Origin: Catenovulum sediminis
GTDB lineage: Bacteria > Pseudomonadota > Gammaproteobacteria > Enterobacterales > Alteromonadaceae
Assembly: GCF_007289895.1 (NCBI RefSeq)
Contig: NZ_CP041661.1
Coordinates: 682,001 to 746,000 of the forward strand
Direction of reading: 5' to 3'
DNA length: 64,000 nt
Every line of letters begins with the position of its first letter. Within the stretch, counting starts at the first letter, position 1. The notes under the pieces were generated by a model. The model was not told the origin of the DNA. It made no database searches and was given only the letters and a program-made list of their open reading frames with translations. Made by a program: the position numbers and the translations under genes. Of this stretch, positions 50,458 through 59,300 are shown piece by piece.

Positions 50458-53400
50458 GGGCAGCTCCTTTTTGTAGGTACGACAGGATTTGTCCGTTTAC
50501 CCCTATAGGTTCATTTTCTTCTATTTTGGGTAAAGTGTGCGCCATTGCCTGCGGTTGCTGGCTTGATGTGGGGTGACTACCTGCCGACTTAGTACCGACT
50601 TGGGGGTGACCAGCCCCCGACAGGTGCGAAGGTTCCCCCGACAGCAAAGCCTGCAACCCCGACTTGCTTGCATCACACTGGTATTGACTGTTGTTTTCAA
50701 CGTCTAATAAACCCTGTAAAAACCGCCCTTCATGTTCGCCTGTGTAGAGCAGCTCATAAATAAATGAGTGTCCGCGACTGCCTCTGTGCACAAGCAGGTA
50801 TTCCATTTCTTCCAATCGTTTGATGTGTACTTTCAGTTGGGTATTGCCCCAGCCGCTATAGTCTCGAACAGCTTTGCGGGTAAAGCGGTAATCACTTTGT
50901 TGTATTTTTTGGGTTTGGCAGGCATCCAAGACCATTTTATGGATAAAATGCAGCAGTTTGCGGGTTTGCGGTGGCAGCTCGTCTAAGGTGCGCCCGAGTA
51001 CTTCATGTGCTAGGTGATTAGCCACTTGAATGTCGCTGTGGGTGACTTCTATGTATTCTAGTAGTTGGCCTTTGTGCTCAATGCGTTTTATCTCGCGTTG
51101 GTATTGGTGTAATAACGCTATGGCTCGGATAAGTGTTAGGTATTTCATATGGTCGCGGCGCGTACGGGTTTTATCCGATAAAAAGGTTAATTGCTCGGCA
51201 TAGGGGTTGGCGACCAGTAAAGGGCGTAATAGTCGTTGGGCATTTTGGTGTAGGTGTATCACGTCTTTTTTGTTGTTTTCAGCAAGCAGGCCTTCTATGG
51301 TTTGGCGCTGGCGCTGCATTTTGTGGATGGCTTCGGTTTGTTCGCGGGTTTCATTGACGGATAACACTAAGCAGCGGTTCATCAGTTCTTCATCAATATC
51401 TATCGCTGTGGTGGTCATCATTAACATCACAGGCCCTTCTACTTTATATTGCTGCGTTTCTAAATTGCCTGTGACTGGGTTTTTACCTGTTGAAGCGATA
51501 CTCACCTCACCTTCTGATTGCAGTAGTTTTAATGCATAGGCGGCTTGGTCTGCTCCTTCCTCTTCTGATATGGCCAGTATTTTATGTTTTAGGTTGGTTT
51601 CGCCCATGTAATACAGGCTTTGGCCTGTCATTGAGCTAAATTGGATGCGCTCTTCTGTTGGTGTCATATTTAACACTGCATCCATTAATGAGCTTTTGCC
51701 TGCGGCGCTGCTAGATTGGATCATAACCGCTAACGGTTTATCGAGCTTGCGACTAACCGCGGCCAAGTAACCGACAAGCTTGTTGGTTTCCTCTCCAATA
51801 ACGCCGCAGGCCTCGAAGTCTTGTAAAATGCGGCTAAGAAGAGAAGGTGAATTTAAAAGTTCAAGGGCAGCTTTGCGCTCTGCTTCGGTTAAATGATTAT
51901 GCTGACTGGTTTGGGCTTGTTTGTTTTGTTGTTTTTTATCTTGCAGCGATTCAAGCTTAAGTAATATATGGCCTAAGTCTTTTTTAATGTCATCTTCTGA
52001 TACGCAGAGTTCTAAGCTGGCTTGTTTGATGTATAAATGTCTGGCACGCGCTGAGTAAATATCTAAATTATCAACATGGAAGCTATCCTCTAAACTCACC
52101 AGTAAATTTACTTTTAGCTGCTCGACACTTTGGTTTTTATCTAAACCTCGGATGCGGTAACGGCGATTGTCTAAGGTGATGATAAGTTCATTGGATGCAC
52201 TGGCGTTTTCATCTAAATCGGTTTGCTCTGGCATGTTTTGTTCTGGCGTTGTTTGTGTGGGCATTGCTTGCTCAGGTATGGCAGCCGCTTCGGTTGGGTA
52301 CATCTTTTCTGGCCCTACACCTTTTCCTAACCACTGTGCTTTTCTTATCGCAAGGCCAAGGCTTTTTTGTGCAGGTTTAACTTGTCGGGCATATTCGTTG
52401 GCATCCATGCCTTTTGGAAATAATATTCTAAATACTTCAAAGCCTTGATTCATCAGTTGTTCAGCTAAACTGTCTGCGGCTTTATTGCCTGCATCATCTC
52501 TGTCGTAGGCAATTAACACACGTTTAATTTGATGTTGTTTAAAGGCTTGTAAGTGGTCGTCTATAAAACCATTGGTGCCATAACTTGCGGTGACATTTCT
52601 AAAACCATGTACCCAAAAGGTCATGGCATCAATTAGGCTTTCACATAAAATAATTTCATCTGTGGCGCTCAGTGCTTGAATATTCCATACCCCTTGATGT
52701 GGGCCTGGTAAGTAGGTGTGTTTGGGGGTGCCTTTGCGTAAGTTGTCTAATAGTTTGCGGCCGTATATTTCGACTATGTGGTTTTGTTCATCGACCACGG
52801 GCACCACAATTGAGCCATTAAAATGCTCATGGCCTGATTGTCTTAATATGCCAAGTTGTTGCAGCTTGCCGCGAATATCAGCCCCTGCTTGGCGATTTTT
52901 TTGTGGTAGGCGATAACCGAGCGTGCGATTTGCAAAACCCAGTTGAAAGGTATCAATCAGCTTTGGGTGTTCAAGGCCGCGCTGTTTTAAATACGCCAAG
53001 GCTTCAGGTGATTGTTTGAGCGTTTGGTGATAATAACCCACCACTTGTTGAAGCGTCGCTTGTGAGTCGGCATCACCACTTAACGGCGTTGGCAATTTTT
53101 GTGTGGTGCCATATTTTACCGCCTTTGTCGTTGGCTCAGCCTCACTAGCGACTAAGGAAGAAATATCTTGCGATGCACATGGATGTGCAAGTGCCGCGTG
53201 AGAATGGATATCGGAAGCGGTTAGTATTTCAACTGCATGACGAAAGCTCACGCCTTGTGTTTTCATCACCCAATCAATCACTGAGCCACTTTCACCGCAC
53301 CCAAAACAGTTAAACAAGTTTTTAGATGGGGTAATAACACAACTTTCCGTTTTATCATCATGAAATGGGCAGCACAGCGCTTTGTCTTTTACGCCATGAC

Positions 53401-53491
53401 TTTTGAGTTTATAGCCTTGTGATTCAACCAAGCGACATAAATCGACTTGTTGTTTGATTTGGTTGATTAATTCATCTGAAAGTCGTGCCAT
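50450..53491 (-). CDS. DNA primase-helicase of mobile element
   Basis: 1013 residues. CHC2 zinc finger at about 40-66 (CCPFHDDKTES…NLFNCFGCGESGS), primase core and Toprim domain (ILCESLIDAMTFWVHG, then RVLIAYDRDDAGNKA), then an ATPase region with Walker A IQSSSAAGKSSLMDAV and AISEEEGADQAAY as Walker B-like site, and a winged-helix C terminus. Combined primase and ATPase domains are typical of phage, satellite and integrative-element replication. Its presence suggests the module can replicate after excision. It reads away from the XRE gene. Confidence 0.9.
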   Translation of the reverse strand: MARLSDELINQIKQQVDLCRLVESQGYKLKSHGVKDKALCCPFHDDKTESCVITPSKNLFNCFGCGESGSVIDWVMKTQGVSFRHAVEILTASDIHSHAALAHPCASQDISSLVASEAEPTTKAVKYGTTQKLPTPLSGDADSQATLQQVVGYYHQTLKQSPEALAYLKQRGLEHPKLIDTFQLGFANRTLGYRLPQKNRQAGADIRGKLQQLGILRQSGHEHFNGSIVVPVVDEQNHIVEIYGRKLLDNLRKGTPKHTYLPGPHQGVWNIQALSATDEIILCESLIDAMTFWVHGFRNVTASYGTNGFIDDHLQAFKQHQIKRVLIAYDRDDAGNKAADSLAEQLMNQGFEVFRILFPKGMDANEYARQVKPAQKSLGLAIRKAQWLGKGVGPEKMYPTEAAAIPEQAMPTQTTPEQNMPEQTDLDENASASNELIITLDNRRYRIRGLDKNQSVEQLKVNLLVSLEDSFHVDNLDIYSARARHLYIKQASLELCVSEDDIKKDLGHILLKLESLQDKKQQNKQAQTSQHNHLTEAERKAALELLNSPSLLSRILQDFEACGVIGEETNKLVGYLAAVSRKLDKPLAVMIQSSSAAGKSSLMDAVLNMTPTEERIQFSSMTGQSLYYMGETNLKHKILAISEEEGADQAAYALKLLQSEGEVSIASTGKNPVTGNLETQQYKVEGPVMLMMTTTAIDIDEELMNRCLVLSVNETREQTEAIHKMQRQRQTIEGLLAENNKKDVIHLHQNAQRLLRPLLVANPYAEQLTFLSDKTRTRRDHMKYLTLIRAIALLHQYQREIKRIEHKGQLLEYIEVTHSDIQVANHLAHEVLGRTLDELPPQTRKLLHFIHKMVLDACQTQKIQQSDYRFTRKAVRDYSGWGNTQLKVHIKRLEEMEYLLVHRGSRGHSFIYELLYTGEHEGRFLQGLLDVENNSQYQCDASKSGLQALLSGEPSHLSGAGHPQVGTKSAGSHPTSSQQPQAMAHTLPKIEENEPIGVNGQILSYLQKGAARA

Positions 53492-53604
53492 TTTGGGTGT
53501 TTCCTAAAAAACCTGTCAATACCTAAAGAGTAAAAATAACTCTGTTGAAGAGTACTCTATTTTAGAGTACATTAAATTGCAAGTTAAAAACAGGGGTTAT
53601 TATC
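53492..53604. promoter_or_regulatory. Divergent operator/promoter of XRE and primase genes
   Basis: Between divergent genes lies the perfect palindrome AGAGTACTCT (53549-53558), followed by a second AGAGTAC at 53564-53570. Spacing and location suit binding of the XRE repressor to control both itself and the primase-recombinase operon. Confidence 0.6.
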
Positions 53605-53991
53605 ATGCCATCGATTCATTATTGGACTCGGCATATGCCAACCATAGACAAACTGTTTTATCAACAATTAGGTCAACGTATTGCTTTTTTTAGGAAAGAA
53701 GCGGATTTAACTCAGTCTCAGTTGGCTGAGTTATTGGGTATTTCTCAACAAACTATGGCGCACTACGAGGTGGGACGTTTACGTATTTCTGTTGAGCTAT
53801 TAAGTAAATTGGCACAAACCTTAACCATTGGTATTGAGCAATTACTGCAAGAGCCTGTGCCGAATCAAACAACTAAGCGTGGACCAACTTCTTTGCTGCA
53901 AAAACAAATTGAACAGGTAAGCCAATTGCCCCGAGCTAAACAGAAGTTTGTGAGTGAAATGCTAGATGCTGTGATACAGCAAAACTCTTGA
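53605..53991 (+). CDS. XRE-family transcription regulator
   Basis: 128 residues with AGGGG ahead of the start. A helix-turn-helix (about 24-78): LGQRIAFFRKEADLTQSQLAELLGISQQTMAHYEVGRLRISVELLSKLAQTLTIGIEQLL. The tail (PNQTTKRGPTSLLQKQIEQVSQLPRAKQKFVSEMLDAVIQQNS) is a common C terminus for plasmid or phage regulators. Its last codons are part of repeat A, and a truncated copy of them exists at 40312. Probably the switch of the module. Confidence 0.9.
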   Translation: MPSIHYWTRHMPTIDKLFYQQLGQRIAFFRKEADLTQSQLAELLGISQQTMAHYEVGRLRISVELLSKLAQTLTIGIEQLLQEPVPNQTTKRGPTSLLQKQIEQVSQLPRAKQKFVSEMLDAVIQQNS

Positions 53992-54231
53992 GGTAAAGCG
54001 GCTAAGAGATAGCCGCTAAGAAAAAACGGTAGTGCTTAACATTTAGATAAGCGCACTCGAATTTAGCCATTAAATTCAATACCTTATCTAAAAACGCGCA
54101 CCTAACGATTTATATATATATCAGATGAAACGAACCCATTTTTTGTATATATTTCAAATGCATAACACCTAATGCAGGTGCTGCATAGGGTGTGATAATC
54201 ATTCTATTCTAAAATCGAAGATTTTTAGGGT
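53945..54231 (+). repeat. 287-bp repeat A, partner of 40312-40595
   Basis: Starts in the XRE gene (KFVSEML), contains the hairpin GCGGCTA/TAGCCGC (53999-54020), the inverted pair ACACCTAATGCAG/CTGCATAGGGTGT near 54165-54195 and AAAATCGAAGATTTT near 54210-54225. Ends shortly before immunity gene 2. Both copies sit just after the last immunity gene of an array half, reading on the minus strand. Confidence 0.88.
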
Positions 54232-54357
54232 CTAAAAACAAGTAAAGCAGCCAATGGCTGCTTGCAATAAAATAACTAAATACATCAAGCCTGAAACTTT
54301 AATCTTAATCAATTGGTGTAGTGGTCAATTTAACTTGGCGACTACATGAATAAAGTA

Positions 54358-54774
54358 TCACTGACCAAGATCACTAATCAGGCAATTAAAATCCAACAAA
54401 GGCCTTGTTGCTGTATAACCATACTTACTATAACCATCCCACATCTCAGCAAAGTGGATTTGAGCGCCATTGCCTGCAACAGTAAAATAATAATTATCCT
54501 CAACACCTTCGATCTTTAGATAATACTTCACTGTCGTATGGCCCACATTGTAGCGAATTGTTGCCACTTCCATACAGCTATAAAAAGTGTTACCTAAAAG
54601 ACCTTGTTTAAATGGCCGCCCACCAGTTTTTAATTCATTCAAATCTGAGTACAACCAAAATTTAGACTCACTAGAAATCCCATTTAAAACATTGCGATAT
54701 GGATCTAGATTTGGTACACAAGCTACAACCCATAAGCATATGAAGAGCACTTTATGTAAACTAAAATTAGTCAT
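54358..54774 (-). CDS. Candidate immunity protein 2, lipoprotein
   Basis: Start taken as ATG 54774 (MTNFSLHK) with GGGA upstream; an ATG at 54786 overlaps the toxin end. Lipoprotein signal: MTNFSLHKVLFICLWVVAC, then about 115 residues in the periplasm with Cys at SCMEV and FNCLI that may pair. No family recognised. Located directly after toxin cassette 2. A periplasmic lipoprotein suggests a toxin active in the periplasm or on the cell envelope. Confidence 0.65.
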   Translation of the reverse strand: MTNFSLHKVLFICLWVVACVPNLDPYRNVLNGISSESKFWLYSDLNELKTGGRPFKQGLLGNTFYSCMEVATIRYNVGHTTVKYYLKIEGVEDNYYFTVAGNGAQIHFAEMWDGYSKYGYTATRPLLDFNCLISDLGQ

Positions 54775-54776
54775 TT

Positions 54777-55775
54777 CTAGTCCCATATTTTTTCCCAGAT
54801 ATATCCTGGTATTTCTCTATATTTCAACGTAGTTGGGGATATAGGAGCGCCATAACCAAACTGCGTATGACCTTCGATTGTAGGTGTGCCTAATCCCAAA
54901 GTAAGCTGGATGCCGGTATGGCTCTTTTGCCCTAGAGAAGGCATAGTCGTAATAGCTTCGACCGTCCCAGAAAATAACGCTGCGACTTGTCCACCACTTG
55001 CGTTGTACATACCTTCCATAGTGCTAGCCCAATCTGATGTATTAAATAAGGTAAATTCAATGCCAGCATCAACCCCAGGAACTCCAACAGTAGCGCCACC
55101 TTGAGCACTCCAATATCTTCCAAATGACACCTCCTGCCTAGAGAAATCCATATTAAAGAAAATACCTGCGGCACCAGCTCCCCCTATACCAGCATCACCG
55201 CTGATAGAAGAACCAACAGCAAACGTAAACCCAGAATTTTCAACCGACATCCAATCAATAGATGAATCATTTAAAATAGAGCTTTCTAGATCAATACCTT
55301 GATCCATCCTCGTTGTATCCATTCCTAAATCAACCCAAGGTGTATATTTAGCAATATCCAGCTCTAAATCAGGTATTAGAGTGTTTTTCTGAATCCATTC
55401 TGAGTTAGCTAAATCGCTATTTTGGCGATAGTCTTTGTATTGCTCTTCATATGCTTTGAAGTCAGCATCGATGCGCTGCCTCTCAGCAACAGTGTGTTCT
55501 CGGCGCATACTTTCTTTTTGGCTACGAGCTATTTGCAGTACTTCAAAATCCGCATCAAATTTATCTCGTTGCGCTTGGCCTGTTTTGTTGATGCTGTTTG
55601 TTGATTCTTTTTCAGCGCCAGCAGTCGTACTTTTGGCTATATCTGCCATTGGCTCATCAATATTGCCGAGCTTGTCTAAATTAATTAATTTATTAGCTCG
55701 GTCATTAATGGCTTTTTGCTCTGCTGCCGTTAAATCTTTTTCAGCACTCATCCCCTCAACAATGCTATTCCCCAA
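54777..55775 (-). CDS. Orphan toxin cassette 2
   Basis: The frame runs from CQLNAFGNALGNSIVEGM directly after the TGA of immunity gene 1; no ATG precedes the seam. The first 80 residues after it match cassette 3 exactly; the linker has IARSQKESMRREHTVAERQ. The C-terminal 150 residues are Gly-rich and beta-like (GFTFAVGSSISGDAGIGGAGAAGIFFNMDFSRQEVSFG, THTGIQLTLGLGTP-like), ending REIPGYIWEKIWD. This could be a membrane-active beta structure, but I do not recognise it. Confidence 0.78.
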   Translation of the reverse strand: MGNSIVEGMSAEKDLTAAEQKAINDRANKLINLDKLGNIDEPMADIAKSTTAGAEKESTNSINKTGQAQRDKFDADFEVLQIARSQKESMRREHTVAERQRIDADFKAYEEQYKDYRQNSDLANSEWIQKNTLIPDLELDIAKYTPWVDLGMDTTRMDQGIDLESSILNDSSIDWMSVENSGFTFAVGSSISGDAGIGGAGAAGIFFNMDFSRQEVSFGRYWSAQGGATVGVPGVDAGIEFTLFNTSDWASTMEGMYNASGGQVAALFSGTVEAITTMPSLGQKSHTGIQLTLGLGTPTIEGHTQFGYGAPISPTTLKYREIPGYIWEKIWD

Positions 55776-55787
55776 CGCATTGCCAAA
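55552..55787. repeat. 236-bp perfect repeat, copy 2 (cassette 2)
   Basis: Base-for-base copy of 47791-48026, same orientation. Includes the seam and the shared linker. Confidence 0.97.
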
Positions 55788-55802
55788 GGCATTTAATTGA
55801 CA

Positions 55803-56387
55803 TCAAACCGGCTTTAGTTTTTCTTTTTTGATTATGTCTTTTTCTGGGTAGTAAACAGAGTCACATAAAAAATCCCACGCACCATTTTCCCCTTCCACTG
55901 TTGTGTCATACAAATAAAGTGCTTTTTCCGTCCCCGGTATTTTACGCAAATAAAGTTGTCTATATAACTCGGTGTAACCTTCTATTGTCTGTTGAACCTT
56001 ATATGTTTTTCCATCTGTAAAATGAATAATGTAACCAGGGAAAAATGAATGATAGGCTCGAGATTCTTGATATGGTTCCTGCTTAACCATTTTCACTTCT
56101 TCCCAAGAGTGCTCCCCATTTTTGAGCACATCTATACCCGATTTTGATAGCGTAATTTTTTGTTTTTTTACGTGTCGATAACTACTCCACGCGGTCCACC
56201 ACATTAAAAGTGCAAAAAAAGCACTTAAAGCATCAAATTCCCATTCATTTTCAATACTAAGCGAGTAAATCATCAATCCTGTGGTTGAGGCTATTGCAAT
56301 CAAATTACGATTCACAAAATGCCAGAACGACTTAGGCTGGCACCTGTAGGTTTTCTCGAGCAATTGCTTGGTGGGTCGATGCTTCAT
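55803..56387 (-). CDS. Candidate immunity protein 1, membrane plus PH-like domain
   Basis: 194 residues, start coupled to the Rhs stop (TAATG). Two membrane helices (NLIAIASTTGLMIYSL, ALSAFFALLMWWTAW) then a beta domain: ITLSKSGIDVLKNGEHSWEEVKMV and IIHFTDGKTYKVQQTIEGYTELYRQLYLRKIPGTEKALYLY. Homologous to immunity protein 4. Should protect against the toxin domain at the Rhs C terminus. Confidence 0.7.
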   Translation of the reverse strand: MKHRPTKQLLEKTYRCQPKSFWHFVNRNLIAIASTTGLMIYSLSIENEWEFDALSAFFALLMWWTAWSSYRHVKKQKITLSKSGIDVLKNGEHSWEEVKMVKQEPYQESRAYHSFFPGYIIHFTDGKTYKVQQTIEGYTELYRQLYLRKIPGTEKALYLYDTTVEGENGAWDFLCDSVYYPEKDIIKKEKLKPV

Positions 56388-59300
56388 TATTGAGAAACAC
56401 CATTATTATAAGCTTTACCCAGAAACCAACTTGAGCCATTATCCAACACACGCTGTAGCTCTTGCTGCGGGAAAAAACGATTGAATTTGTCATTTTGCAA
56501 AGTAAATTGGTATTTAGGCGCCCATACACCGGCGGTCAGTGAGCTTATAACACCAGAATAAAGAATATCGTTTGCGTTAAATCCCTCTCCTGTCATTAAC
56601 TGCTCTGAAAATTTACTTAAAGCCCCGCCACCAAAACCACCTATAAATGCAGAGCCAACAACTCCCTTCGAATTTAATAATCGCGTAGTAGAATTTGCTC
56701 CAAAACCACCAACAAAACCAGAGCCAAACGAAATAGCCAAATCATCTATACCTGCATTGGGATTATACATGCGTTCCAAGCCTGCGTTTAAACTGCCCGA
56801 AAGTATACCTGCGCCAAAATCAACAGGTTTAATATACGGATTTCGAGCAAGAGCTCCGAGCCCATTATTTAATGTCGCAGCAAATCCTGTGTAATTAACT
56901 TGGCCAAGCCTAACTGCGTTTAAACCTCTAGTGCCATTAAGAGCCAAACCATTCAACTGAGTTCCGCCCGCACCACGCCAGCCGTAGGCTTGAAATTGAG
57001 AGTACGCATGACGACCAACATCATCAACCAGGTTCATTGAAGCTCGGCCTAAAGAAACTAGCCCTCGTCCTGCTAATACGCTAACGCCGCCAAGTAACGG
57101 AACTGTCGCAACAGCAGTCATGATATTAATAGCTGTTGATTGAAGTTGTTGAGTGGTTTTAAAACCTTCATTACGCGCAAAAGCCATTCGTGTAGCTGAA
57201 TCATTCATATCAATAATTCCACCGGTCGGCCTACCAAGATCAACTCTACGCATTCTACTTTCATAAATAGCTTGGCGCTCTGCGGAACTAATTGCTAAGG
57301 CATTTTGTTGTGTGTCGATTCTGTGGTGGTACATCATTGAGCTAATCCCCAATGCCGAACCACTTGTCGATAAGTCGTTACCAGCCCAATTTAAGAAGGA
57401 ACTATGGATCTGCTTCGCAGTATCAAACGTGCCGTCAATTCGACCTCGGAATATATCACTCATAGCATTACCATCTTTGTATCGGGTAAAATGAACGTTT
57501 CCGTCTTTGTCGTAAGCACCGTGAATACCACTAAATCCACGCTTATCGCTTCCGCCTGATGAGCCAATGTCATCTGAGATATCCTCAAACGACACCCCCT
57601 CATCTTCGTACACTTTTTGAATGGCTAATTTCTTAGTCGTGTCGTCTGCGTCACTATTTTGGATTTCTTGGATTTTTGCTGCAGCCTTGCTACTGCCATC
57701 CCCTTTCATCCCCTCAACAATGCTATTGCCCAACGCATTGCCAAAGGCATTTAATGCAACTTGAGCATAATTAGCATTTTGCCCACCATTCCACTGGTGG
57801 TCAAGTTTCGCTGTTGTAGCTCCAGCACCAAAGCTAGATAAACTTGCACGACCTATTCCAGCTGCACTTATTGGATCTGCTGAGCCATATTTTGAGTTTA
57901 ATCCTTCAGCAATACCATGTCCAGCTAACGAGCCTGCAACTTGAGCCGCCATACCTTTCCAACTAAAACTAACATCATTATTTCCAACTAATTTGTTCGC
58001 AGCAATGTTAGCTACATAACTACCGGCGGCCATAGTCGCAGCGCCGTATGCGTCTAATGACGCCTTAGCACCTTTTTTCGCAGAGTTAAGTTTTGTAAAA
58101 GTATCAGCAGTATCTGCTCCAACCCCCATAGCGGCGCCCATACCCGCAGTCGCAACAGAGGTTAAACCTGACGATAACGCATTTTTAAGGCTAAAACTTT
58201 CAACAACGCCCATTTCTTTACCAACCACTTGTGACGCGACACTACCCATAAATCCACCGGCAAAGGCTGCTGCGCCAACGGCAACACCAAACCCAGCCGC
58301 TCCAGAGAGTACAGCTGCGCCAGCAGCCATATAGCTACCACTAGCTATAGCCGTCGCAGCAGCAGTACCTGTAAATGCCGAACTGCCCAATGCTGCCATA
58401 CCAGCTGCGGCTGCACCAGCTGTAAATATAGTAACAACAACAGCTACCACAACCATAACAATTGCTACGATTGGATTACATTTAGGTGGCGGTGGTGGTA
58501 CAGGACTAGGTGTTGTGTCTCCTATAAGTTCCGCTGGGTTATAAGGTTTAAAGTTATCAGCCTTGTTTTGAATACTGGTATTTTGTTGCGGTAATTGTAA
58601 GTCTGTCCCTATGTCTGAAGAGCTAAATTGATCTGCTGGCCCCATTGCTAAGCCGTTTGCTTGGGCAATTAAATACCAGAGGTTGCCATCACCATAAATA
58701 GATTGCGCGATACTATTTAAGGTTTCACCACCAGATATTGTATACACGCCCGATGTTGATGCTCCACTTACTGTAACCTGAGGCATTAGGTTAACAGTGT
58801 CTGTACCTATGGTTCCTATTAAATTGCCAGCGTGATAGAAGTTTGAGGTGTATTTTGCTTTACTGTCAACGTATTCGTAAGCTGATAATATTCTGCCATC
58901 ATTATCATATGTAAATCGTTTATAACCAGATTGCCCACCCGTAATATTTACCCTATTTAAATTTCCTCTTGCATCATACTTAAAATAACTATCACCTGGT
59001 TTAGAGCCGCCTTGCGAGCTCGTTACTTTCATCTGTATTTGTTTATATGTTAACTCTTTTGTAAAGCCATAACTGTTTGTATATGTGTAGGTATATTTGT
59101 AATTACCATTATCATAATGTTTATAGTTATATGAAGTTACATTCCCTAACAAATTGTATTGACCATATATGGTTTCACTAGCTGTTTTTATGCTTGACGA
59201 AGTTGTTTGGCGAGTTTGAATTTTAGTAGACTGTAATTGTCCGTACTGGTTATAAGCAGAAAACGTATAATCCTTCCAAAGTGATGACTTGTAATGGTAA

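Noticed and set aside
40375-54025. GCGGCTA hairpins as Rho-independent terminators
   Set aside because: No T run follows the stem on either transcribed strand; listed only as hairpins.
40312-54231. Repeat A as attL/attR of an element inserted in the 3' end of the XRE gene
   Set aside because: The displaced 3' copy lies upstream of the intact gene, which is the wrong side for insertion into a gene 3' end; tandem duplication fits better.
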